From Nostoc sp. S13 (lineage in GTDB: Bacteria; Cyanobacteriota; Cyanobacteriia; Cyanobacteriales; Nostocaceae), in assembly GCF_029379315.1 (NCBI RefSeq), contig NZ_JAQYWQ010000041.1:1-49659 (forward strand): a stretch of DNA of 49,659 nt, given 5' to 3'. The position numbers were made by a program, and so were the translations under genes. The notes below the pieces were generated by a model. The model was given only the letters and a program-made list of their open reading frames with translations, ran no database searches and had not been told where the DNA came from. Positions 43,207 to 49,659 of the stretch are shown one piece after another. Position 1 is the first letter of the stretch, and every line of letters begins with the position of its first letter.

Positions 43207-44067
43207 CTACAAGTCAGGAGGTAAAATCACCTGATCAATTGCGTGGATTACACCGTTAGTGCCTGTGATATCTGCCTGTGTCACTTTAGCATCATTGACA
43301 GTTACACCGTTAGCAGGATCAACTTTAATGTTGATTGTACCGCCTTCTAGGCTTTTAACTTCGCCAGACTTCAAATCAGTGGACAATACCTTACCAGGTA
43401 CTACATGGTAAGTTAAGATTTTGATCAATACTTCTTTGTTAGCTGGTTTGAACAATTCTTGCAAAGCATCTGCTGGCAACTTAGCAAAAGCTGCATCAGT
43501 GGGGGCAAAAATAGTTAAGTTATCTTTCCCTTGCAAAGCTCCGGTCAATCCTGCTGCTTTCAAAGCCTTGGTTAAGGTTGTAAAGGAAGCATTTGATTCT
43601 GCCAACGCTAACAAGTTTTTGCCTTGATTATCGCTTGCTCCTGGCCCTGGTGGAGTTGTAGTAGGTGTATCAGTGGATGGTACTTGTGTTGGTGGTGTGG
43701 TAGGTTGAGTTTCCGGGATAGTACGTGGGGTACGGGGTACAGGTTCACTAGGTGTAACACTACCACCACGGTTATAGGGAGGCTCGTTAAAAATACTTGG
43801 TTTGGGATTTAGGGTTCCACCACTTTTCTGTACTACTGTTTGGCGTTTGGTATTGCCCTTTTCTATTTCGGAAGCAGCCTCAGCAGGTGTGTATTGAGCG
43901 TTTGCTTGAAGGCGTTGGCCCTTGTTATAGGGGGCTTCGTTGAAAATACTGGGGTTAGGATTTAGTGCCTCTTTCGCATCAGATGGTAAAGTAATGAGAT
44001 GGCTGAAACTAATAAATCCTGCTATGCCTGTCAACGTAGTCAGCAATTTGCTGTAATTTGTCTTCAT
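43207..44067 (-). CDS. secreted fasciclin (FAS1) domain protein
   Basis: A 286-residue exported protein. After a signal segment (KLLTTLTGIAGFISFSHLIT) come two copies of a short motif, LNPNPSIFNEAPYNKG and LNPKPSIFNEPPYNRG. A Pro/Thr-rich linker is next, then one FAS1 domain (about residues 165-286) with NLLALAESNASFTTLTKALK, LTIFAPTDAAFAKLP, LTYHVVPGKVLS and GVIHAIDQVILPP. FAS1 domains mediate cell adhesion or matrix binding. I chose ATG 44067, which starts the signal peptide. A start at 44130 would add 21 residues with no signal-like character. Confidence 0.92.
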   Translation of the reverse strand: MKTNYSKLLTTLTGIAGFISFSHLITLPSDAKEALNPNPSIFNEAPYNKGQRLQANAQYTPAEAASEIEKGNTKRQTVVQKSGGTLNPKPSIFNEPPYNRGGSVTPSEPVPRTPRTIPETQPTTPPTQVPSTDTPTTTPPGPGASDNQGKNLLALAESNASFTTLTKALKAAGLTGALQGKDNLTIFAPTDAAFAKLPADALQELFKPANKEVLIKILTYHVVPGKVLSTDLKSGEVKSLEGGTINIKVDPANGVTVNDAKVTQADITGTNGVIHAIDQVILPPDL

Positions 44068-44927
44068 AAATTTTGTTTGTCTTTTTGTCCACACACTACA
44101 TAAAGATTTATAACATTTTACTATGTACAAAATCTAACGGAAGAGGGAAATAAGATTTTTCCCAAAATAATTTGTGCTAATGAGATAAAATATCTAACTT
44201 CAGATGAGGCTGATAAGTATGAAATATATCTAGCACATATTTTATGTAAATTGAGCAAATTTCCTCTATCACACCAAAAAGATTTAAAAAGCCTCAGATG
44301 GGGTAACGCCAACTTTAAGAAAGTGGGAAAATCTCACATCTACAAATCATGAGCTACAATAAGCTGTCAGAAAGATTATACTTAAAAGCCAATTTATATA
44401 CAAACTTGTACGTAAATTAATAGTTGATTCAAAAATCCTGAATCTCATACAAAAGAAGGCTATATCTCGGAATTAATCATTGATTATTCGGCAAAATTAC
44501 AGAAATTAAGTACCTAGATATTTTAATCTAGTAGTCTGTCAAGTTGAAATTGATGAGTAAGCAACTTGGTAGTCAGGACTTTAGTCGTGATTTTCTAAAC
44601 ACTAAAGTCCTGACTATAAACCTTCAAAACTAGGTAGACAAAGTAGTAGCATCAGGGTGGTATAAATTAAATTAACGGCTGAAGACTTACAACTAAGCAG
44701 TTATGGTTAATCTAGAATATGCCAAATTAAATTATTTAGTTATTTGATATTTTAATGAATCAAAAAATAATATTATTTTTCTAAATCGATAATTTTGTCC
44801 AAAATCAGGTATGAGTTCAACCATAATGTCAATTAGATAGACAACAAGCAACTAATGTCAAAAAAATTACTTTAACTAAAGATACAATTGTAAAGTTAAG
44901 AAATTGACCAGTTACAAGGGATACAAC
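44068..44927. other. 860-bp AT-rich spacer with a long hairpin
   Basis: Between divergent genes. It includes the 16-bp inverted repeat at 44570-44616. A 63-codon minus frame at 44121-44312 shows nothing recognisable. No gene is called. Confidence 0.5.
44570..44616. repeat. perfect 16-bp inverted repeat (TAGTCAGGACTTTAGT)
   Basis: TAGTCAGGACTTTAGT and its exact complement ACTAAAGTCCTGACTA are separated by 15 bases. Weaker similarity between the flanks (GTCTGTC on the left, GTAGACA on the right) suggests the core of a larger MITE-like element. Confidence 0.75.
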
Positions 44928-45722
44928 ATGCTGGAATTATACCAATGGGAACTATCTCAATACTCAGAGAAAGTGCGCCTAATTCTAGATTATAAAGGAC
45001 TAGATTACCGCAAAATAGAGGTTACACCTGGGATTGGACAAGTAGAACTGTTTCGGCTGACTGGTCAGAAACAAGTACCGGTATTAAAGGATCGTAATAG
45101 ATATATTGCGGATTCTACGGAAATAGCTAAGTATTTAGACTTAGAATATCCCGATCGCCCAATAATACCGCAAGATCCCAAAAAACGGGGTTTAACTTTA
45201 TTAATAGAAGAATGGGCTGATGAGTCCATAGGCATCAAAGGTCGCAAAGCACTATTTGCTGCAATAAGTCAAGATCAAAATTTCCGCAAGTCTTTATTAC
45301 CCACCTCAACACCAGATATATTTAAAAGTCTGGTTGGAGGAGTACCTACTGACTTCCTGACACTGTTGGGTTTTGGGGTAGGTTATAGCCCAGATGTGAT
45401 ACAGTCTGCGATCGCATCCTTAAAACAAGACTTGGAAGCGTTGACATTGTTACTGGCAGATAGTCCTTATTTAACAGGAGATGAGCCGACTTTAGCTGAC
45501 TTGGCAGTGGCTGGCTTATCGATATTGCTCAAGTTTCCCCCTGGCCCCTATCTGGATTTACCAGCTTCTATTAGAGGAAAAGGATTGCCAATCTTTACAG
45601 AGAATATAGATTATGAACCATTTTTCACCTGGCGCGATCGCCTTTACGCCCAATTCCGTAAACCATTAATTATTACCACTCCAACAACCCCAAGTGCGCC
45701 AACTTCAATTGAGATTGACTAG
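44928..45722 (+). CDS. glutathione S-transferase family protein
   Basis: A 264-residue GST-fold protein. The N-terminal thioredoxin-like domain (about residues 1-80) has LYQWELSQYSEKVRLILDYK (with a Ser-Gln-Tyr-Ser active-site region), the cis-Pro in KQVPVLKD and the glutathione-binding ADSTEIAKYLD. The helical C-terminal domain holds LTGDEPTLADLAVAGLSIL. The substrate is unknown. Detoxification of electrophiles or a stress role is usual for the family. ATG 44928 follows ACAAGGG. The last 20 residues are Thr/Pro-rich. Confidence 0.9.
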   Translation: MLELYQWELSQYSEKVRLILDYKGLDYRKIEVTPGIGQVELFRLTGQKQVPVLKDRNRYIADSTEIAKYLDLEYPDRPIIPQDPKKRGLTLLIEEWADESIGIKGRKALFAAISQDQNFRKSLLPTSTPDIFKSLVGGVPTDFLTLLGFGVGYSPDVIQSAIASLKQDLEALTLLLADSPYLTGDEPTLADLAVAGLSILLKFPPGPYLDLPASIRGKGLPIFTENIDYEPFFTWRDRLYAQFRKPLIITTPTTPSAPTSIEID

Positions 45723-45726
45723 GTAA

Positions 45727-45787
45727 TGGGGCATTGGGCATTGGGCATGGGGCATGGGGCATGGGGCATTGGGCATGGGGCATTGGG
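45727..45787. repeat. STRR heptamer array (GGGCATT/GGGCATG mixed)
   Basis: About eight tandem heptamers with alternating GGGCATT and GGGCATG units. The mix of units indicates slippage and point mutation. Confidence 0.85.
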
Positions 45788-45821
45788 AGAGAATAACTCA
45801 AGACAAATGACTAATGACTAA

Positions 45822-45962
45822 TAGACTTATCCACAAATAAACCTCAAAATAGCTGAAACCCTTACATAGCTGGCTTTTTAGCTTATATAAAACAGGAACC
45901 TCTAAAACCCTCTCCAGAGCTAGGTTTCAGCCAAATAAAGTTCTCATTTCCGGATAAGTCTA
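45822..45962. mobile_element. 141-bp MITE-like element (TAGACTTATCC ends)
   Basis: Starts TAGACTTATCC and ends GGATAAGTCTA, perfect 11-bp terminal inverted repeats with TA at the ends. It sits inside a run of AATGACT heptamers, which continues on both sides. The terminal sequence resembles that of the 91-bp elements. No coding capacity. Confidence 0.8.
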
Positions 45963-46055
45963 ATGACTAATGACTAATGACAAATTCGCAACTTCTGCCC
46001 TATCCAATTACAATTCAACATAAGATAGCGCACCAACAATCATGTAATTAATTAG

Positions 46056-47786
46056 ATGAATTCGGGACAGCCATTAGGTTCGGTCATTCAAGGTTCTCTG
46101 ACTGAAGGTTTAGAAGTACGATTGCATCCTGACATTTCTGTGGAAGATATGCGGGTGGGTAAGTTTCTCGTTGTGCAAGGGATGCGATCGCGTTTTTTTT
46201 GTATGCTGACAGATGTAGCATTGGGAGCTGCTAATGCACGAATTACTGCTAATCCCCCCAATTGGGAAGACACTTTTTTACGAGATGTTTTAGCCGGAAG
46301 TGGTACTTATGGTACTATCAACCTCGCGCCGATGTTGATGTTCACTCCCGAATCTGAAGAATCTTTCTCTCCCACAAATGGCAAGTCGGCAAATCCCTTC
46401 GTCCCATCAATGACGGGTTTGGCTTCATTTGTGCCACAAACGAGCACGACGATGGAATTGTTGCCTGTTAAAACTATTCCTAGCCACTTTAGTCAAGTTT
46501 ACGATGCAAGTGTTGACGATTTTCGCCGCGTATTTGGCTGGGAAGATGACCCCCAAAGGCGCAATTTTTCCATCGGAAAACCTTTAGATATGGATGTGCC
46601 CGTTTGCATCGATTTAAATCGCTTTGTGGAACGGAGTAATGGGATTTTTGGCAAATCTGGTACTGGGAAATCCTTTCTAACACGGCTAATTTTAGCTGGG
46701 GTTATCCGTAAAAATGCGGCAGTAAACTTGATTTTTGATATGCACTCTGAGTATGGCTGGGAAGCAGTCGCAGAAGGTAAAAACGTCAGTACTGTTAAGG
46801 GCTTAAAACAACTTTTTCCTAGTAAAGTTGAAGTCTATACCCTCGACCCGGAATCGACAAAGCGCCGGGGTGTGCGTGATGCTCAAGAACTTTATTTGAG
46901 TTACGAGCAAATTGAAGTTGAAGATATTAAGTTATGTAGCCGAGATTTAGGACTCTCTGACGCAGCCTTAGATAACGCCAATATTCTATATAGTGAGTTT
47001 GGCAAATCTTGGATTGTCCAGTTGCTGAATATGACTAATGAAGAAATTGAGATGTTCTGCGACGAGAAGCGCGGACACAAAGGCTCGATTATGGCATTGC
47101 AGCGCAAACTCTTGCGGATGGACAGCTTGAAGTATATGCGAGCGGTTTGCCCCCAAAATTACATTAGTAAAATTGTCCAGTGCCTGGAATCTGGGAAGAA
47201 TGTTGTGATAGAATTTGGTTCCCAGTCTAATATGCTCTCTTATATGTTGGTGACGAATATGATCACCCGACGGATTCACGAGCATTACGTCAAAAAAGCC
47301 GATAAATTTTTACAGAGCAAAAATCCCAGCGATCGCCCCACGCCATTGATGATTACCATTGAAGAAGCGCACCGTTTCCTTGACCCAGGAGTGGTACAAA
47401 GTACTATTTTTGGGACTATTGCCCGTGAACTGCGGAAATATTTCGTCACACTTTTGGTAGTTGATCAACGTCCATCAGGCATAGATAATGAAGTTATGTC
47501 CCAGATTGGGACTCGGATTACCGCTTTGCTGAATGATGAAAAAGACATTGACGCGATTTTCACGGGTGTCTCTGGTGGTAGTGGACTGCGATCGGTGTTG
47601 GCAAAGTTAGACTCGAAGCAACAAGCCTTAATTTTGGGTCATGCCGTTCCGATGCCAGTAGTAGTACGTACCCGTCCTTACGACGCAACTTTTTACGAAG
47701 AGATTGGTGAGCCAGCCTGGGAAGAAAAACCTGACGCAGAAGTATTCGCGGCTGCTGAACTAGCGAAAGCTGACCTGGGATTCTAG
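46056..47786 (+). CDS. HerA/DUF87-type AAA+ ATPase
   Basis: A 576-residue ATPase of the HerA-FtsK group. The N-terminal part (about residues 1-180) is a HAS-barrel-like region (GSVIQGSLTEGLEVRL). The ATPase core has Walker A GKSGTGKS at 199-206, Walker B as PLMITIEEAHRFLD, and the HerA-type segment LLVVDQRPSGIDNEVMSQIG. HerA proteins are hexameric DNA translocases that usually act with the NurA nuclease in archaea. No nurA lies next to it here. A role in DNA processing or chromosome handling is inferred. Confidence 0.88.
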   Translation: MNSGQPLGSVIQGSLTEGLEVRLHPDISVEDMRVGKFLVVQGMRSRFFCMLTDVALGAANARITANPPNWEDTFLRDVLAGSGTYGTINLAPMLMFTPESEESFSPTNGKSANPFVPSMTGLASFVPQTSTTMELLPVKTIPSHFSQVYDASVDDFRRVFGWEDDPQRRNFSIGKPLDMDVPVCIDLNRFVERSNGIFGKSGTGKSFLTRLILAGVIRKNAAVNLIFDMHSEYGWEAVAEGKNVSTVKGLKQLFPSKVEVYTLDPESTKRRGVRDAQELYLSYEQIEVEDIKLCSRDLGLSDAALDNANILYSEFGKSWIVQLLNMTNEEIEMFCDEKRGHKGSIMALQRKLLRMDSLKYMRAVCPQNYISKIVQCLESGKNVVIEFGSQSNMLSYMLVTNMITRRIHEHYVKKADKFLQSKNPSDRPTPLMITIEEAHRFLDPGVVQSTIFGTIARELRKYFVTLLVVDQRPSGIDNEVMSQIGTRITALLNDEKDIDAIFTGVSGGSGLRSVLAKLDSKQQALILGHAVPMPVVVRTRPYDATFYEEIGEPAWEEKPDAEVFAAAELAKADLGF

Positions 47787-48385
47787 ATTCTAGATAGTTA
47801 TTTCTTATTGGTCGTTAGTCATTTGTCCTTGGTTAAATAATGAGTCTCTAACCAATGCCCAATGCCCAATGCCCAATGCCCAATGCCCAATCCCCAATTC
47901 GTAACATCCGTCCATTGTCATAGCAAATTAAGTTCGGTTATCCCGCTAGGTTTTAGCTACAGAAGAGGGGTTTTTGGCGTCACTATAGATGTAGTCAGTA
48001 ATTTCAAGGAAGTTTAAATTTTTTTCTCTAAATGACCGCTTTTGAATTATAATTTTAAGCTTTATCTGAAGATACTTTACGATCTGCCTTATTTATCGTA
48101 CTATAAAGCTAAGTAGAACTCATACCGACTTCGGATTTTTCCGATACTGTCAGTAACTACCCAAAAGAAAAATTCTCAAAAACAACCAGCGTGCTTATAA
48201 GAGATTGAAAATTTAGGGGAGGTAGGGGAACCTATAATTGGGGGCTTACCGTCTTAAAAGCGGCTGTATCAATTGATAATCACTTTTGCTAGCTCCCGAT
48301 ATTTAGTGATAGATGTACTACCTTTATCCATTGTTTTTAGTAAGAAAATATACATTGTGTTTACGGAGTAGAGGATAACGCACCA
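47787..48385. other. 599-bp spacer upstream of the sigma factor gene
   Basis: A CCCAATG heptamer array (47852-47897) is followed by about 480 bp of AT-rich leader. No gene was recognised. The long leader suggests regulated sigma-factor expression. Confidence 0.55.
47852..47897. repeat. STRR heptamer array (CCCAATG)
   Basis: Six tandem heptamers, the reverse complement of the GGGCATT type. Confidence 0.9.
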
Positions 48386-49369
48386 ATGCCTACTGTCAAC
48401 ACCCAAACGGAAAACCTCAATACCAAATTCACGGTTGATATGGTGCGAACCTATCTACGGGAAATTGGTCGTGTACCATTGCTAACCCGTGAACAAGAAA
48501 TTGTCTATGGAAAGCAGGTGCAACAAATGATGACGCTCATCGATGCTAAGGAAGCTTTGGCGAAGAAGCTGCAACGTGAGCCGAATATGTCAGAGTGGGC
48601 TGACCAGGTTGAACAATCGGAAACCGAGGTACAACAGACGGTGGCGCAAGGTAAGCGGGCAAAGCAAAAAATGATCGAAGCGAATTTGCGCTTGGTAGTT
48701 GCTATTGCCAAAAAGTACCAAAAGCGGAATATGGAGTTTCTGGATTTAATCCAGGAAGGAACACTAGGATTAGAGCGGGGTGTGGAGAAATTTGACCCAA
48801 CTAGGGGTTATAAGTTCTCAACCTATGCTTACTGGTGGATTCGCCAAGCAATTACCCGCGCGATCGCCCAACAAGGTCGCACCATCCGCTTACCGATCCA
48901 CATTACTGAGAAACTGAATAAAATCAAAAAAGTGCAGCGCGAGTTGGCTCAAACCTTGGGGCGATCGCCGACTCCAGCCGAAATTGCCAAAGAACTGGAA
49001 CTAGAACCTGCTCAGATCCGCGAGTACCTGAATATGGCGCGTCAACCAGTGTCTTTAGATGTGCGAGTTGGCGATAACCAGGATACTGAGTTGCAAGAAA
49101 TGCTTGAAGATGACGGCCCATCACCAGAGTATTACACCAATCAGGAATTCTTACGCCAAGACTTGAACAACCTGCTAGCAGAACTAACCCCTCAACAGCG
49201 AGAAGTTTTAGCCCTACGCTTTGGTTTAGAGGATGGTAATGAAATGTCATTGGCAAAAGTGGGTGAGAGATTGAGTCTCAGCCGTGAACGCGTCCGTCAG
49301 TTAGAGCATCAAGCTTTGGCTCATCTGCGTCGCCGTCGTGCCAATGTGCAAGAATACGTTGCTAGTTAA
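48386..49369 (+). CDS. group 2 RNA polymerase sigma factor (SigB/SigD-like)
   Basis: A 327-residue sigma-70 family protein. Region 1.2 is VRTYLREIGRVPLLTREQEI. Region 2 is EANLRLVVAIAKKYQKRNME, then FLDLIQEGTLGLERGVEKFD and YKFSTYAYWWIRQAITRAI. Region 3 follows IRLPIHITEKLNKIKKVQRE. Region 4.2 is the helix-turn-helix MSLAKVGERLSLSRERVRQL. It lacks the long N-terminal region of the primary sigma factor, so it belongs to group 2. These are used in stress, nitrogen or light responses in cyanobacteria. Which sigma paralogue it is (SigB, SigD or other) cannot be decided safely. ATG 48386 follows GAGGATAACG. Confidence 0.93.
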   Translation: MPTVNTQTENLNTKFTVDMVRTYLREIGRVPLLTREQEIVYGKQVQQMMTLIDAKEALAKKLQREPNMSEWADQVEQSETEVQQTVAQGKRAKQKMIEANLRLVVAIAKKYQKRNMEFLDLIQEGTLGLERGVEKFDPTRGYKFSTYAYWWIRQAITRAIAQQGRTIRLPIHITEKLNKIKKVQRELAQTLGRSPTPAEIAKELELEPAQIREYLNMARQPVSLDVRVGDNQDTELQEMLEDDGPSPEYYTNQEFLRQDLNNLLAELTPQQREVLALRFGLEDGNEMSLAKVGERLSLSRERVRQLEHQALAHLRRRRANVQEYVAS

Positions 49370-49374
49370 ATGTA

Positions 49375-49397
49375 GAGACGTAGCAATGCTACGTCTC
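49375..49397. repeat. perfect 10-bp hairpin after the sigma gene
   Basis: GAGACGTAGC, AAT loop, GCTACGTCTC. A widespread type of spacer repeat, placed right after the stop codon. Confidence 0.7.
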
Positions 49398-49409
49398 CAT
49401 AAGGTGATG

Positions 49410-49439
49410 CGCCTCCTGAATTCAGGGGGCGATTTTTTT
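49410..49439 (+). terminator. Rho-independent terminator of the sigma factor gene
   Basis: CGCCTCCTG and CAGGGGGCG (49410-49418 and 49423-49431) form a 9-bp stem with one G-U pair and an AATT loop, followed by seven T at 49433-49439. It is located 40 bp after the stop codon. Confidence 0.88.
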
Positions 49440-49521
49440 ATCCGCTTAAAAAACTGATTTTTGTCTTGCTTCTCCCTTTCCGCTTCAAAGAGGGAGCCTG
49501 GGAGGGAGAGGTCTATTGAAT

Positions 49522-49560
49522 TCACGTTAAATTGACACCAATGAGCATTGCTGTGCCCTT
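49522..49560. mobile_element. solo end of the copy A/B MITE family
   Basis: TTCACGTTAAATTGACACCA followed by ATGAGCATTGCTGTGCCC matches the right terminus of 37351-37574. No matching left end is found upstream within the window, so this is a truncated element. Confidence 0.75.
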
Positions 49561-49659
49561 ACAACACATATGTGGTTAAATTAAATTAAAACTGTTGTAA
49601 ATGTTAAGTAGCTCAACCTAATTAAATGTAAAACGCTCGACTTGGTACTGACCTTGTAT

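Larger units (their letters stand above)
45723..46055. other. 333-bp spacer with STRR and MITE
   Basis: A mixed GGGCATT/GGGCATG array (45727-45787) directly after the GST stop codon is followed by AATGACT heptamers that flank a 141-bp element (45822-45962). No gene was seen. Confidence 0.65.

Noticed and set aside
1..49659. CRISPR array
   Set aside because: The direct repeats seen are heptamers, 21-bp tandem units without spacers, or MITE pairs. None has a repeat-spacer pattern, and no cas genes are present.

Overview
The window looks like a chromosomal piece of a filamentous, heterocyst-type cyanobacterium (Nostoc/Anabaena-like). This is an inference from four things. The HIP1 octamer GCGATCGC recurs throughout. 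There are many heptanucleotide STRR arrays (GGGCATT and CTCCCTA types) and several MITE-like elements. Cyanobacterial families are present (PyrF-PyrE fusion, CPP1-like J-domain protein, DUF2811, group 2 sigma factor). Many stand-alone metabolic genes are separated by long repeat-rich spacers. No rRNA, tRNA or CRISPR array was recognised.

Region by region. 0.1-2.3 kb: pyrimidine biosynthesis fusion and a membrane cytochrome b. 2.7-12.5 kb: an accessory island with a DUF433 antitoxin, a PIN-domain gene, a STAND (NB-ARC/TPR) protein, a PD-(D/E)XK nuclease, a VapBC-like pair and an XPB helicase / Bax1-type (DUF790) nuclease pair. It also holds arrays of degenerate 21-bp repeats. 12.7-16.6 kb: an adenylate cyclase and a hybrid histidine kinase. 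17.2-19.9 kb: RDD protein, multi-spanning protein and a divergent SpoIIM-like protein. 20.3-25.8 kb: high-affinity phosphate uptake, pstS-pstC-pstA-pstB-pstB2, with a five-fold 11-bp-phased Pho-box-like array before pstS. 26.2-31.8 kb: zinc-ribbon/NYN/OST-HTH protein, SDR, 4-hydroxyphenylpyruvate dioxygenase, a dead PrlF-YhaV toxin-antitoxin pair, a HAD phosphatase and a CPP1-like protein. 32.4-36.9 kb: OmpR-type regulator, DUF2811, MFS transporter and a broken PEP-CTERM gene. 37.3-40.5 kb: hisIE, chaB-like and hemL, flanked by inverted copies of one MITE. 41.2-49.4 kb: polysaccharide deacetylase, two tandem small cysteine-motif secreted proteins, fasciclin protein, GST, HerA-like ATPase and a group 2 sigma factor with a clear terminator.

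A recurring theme is decay by single in-frame stop codons with reading frame and family similarity intact on both sides: DUF433 (TAG), PIN (TAA), STAND (TGA), PEP-CTERM (TAA), plus the YhaV remnant (TAG). Either these are young pseudogenes, sequence errors, or (less likely) readthrough sites. The best leads for new biology are the XPB-Bax1 pair inside the island, the zinc-ribbon/NYN/OST-HTH protein, the tandem secreted Cys proteins, the PstB paralogue without the Q-loop glutamine, and the 21-bp-period repeat arrays.
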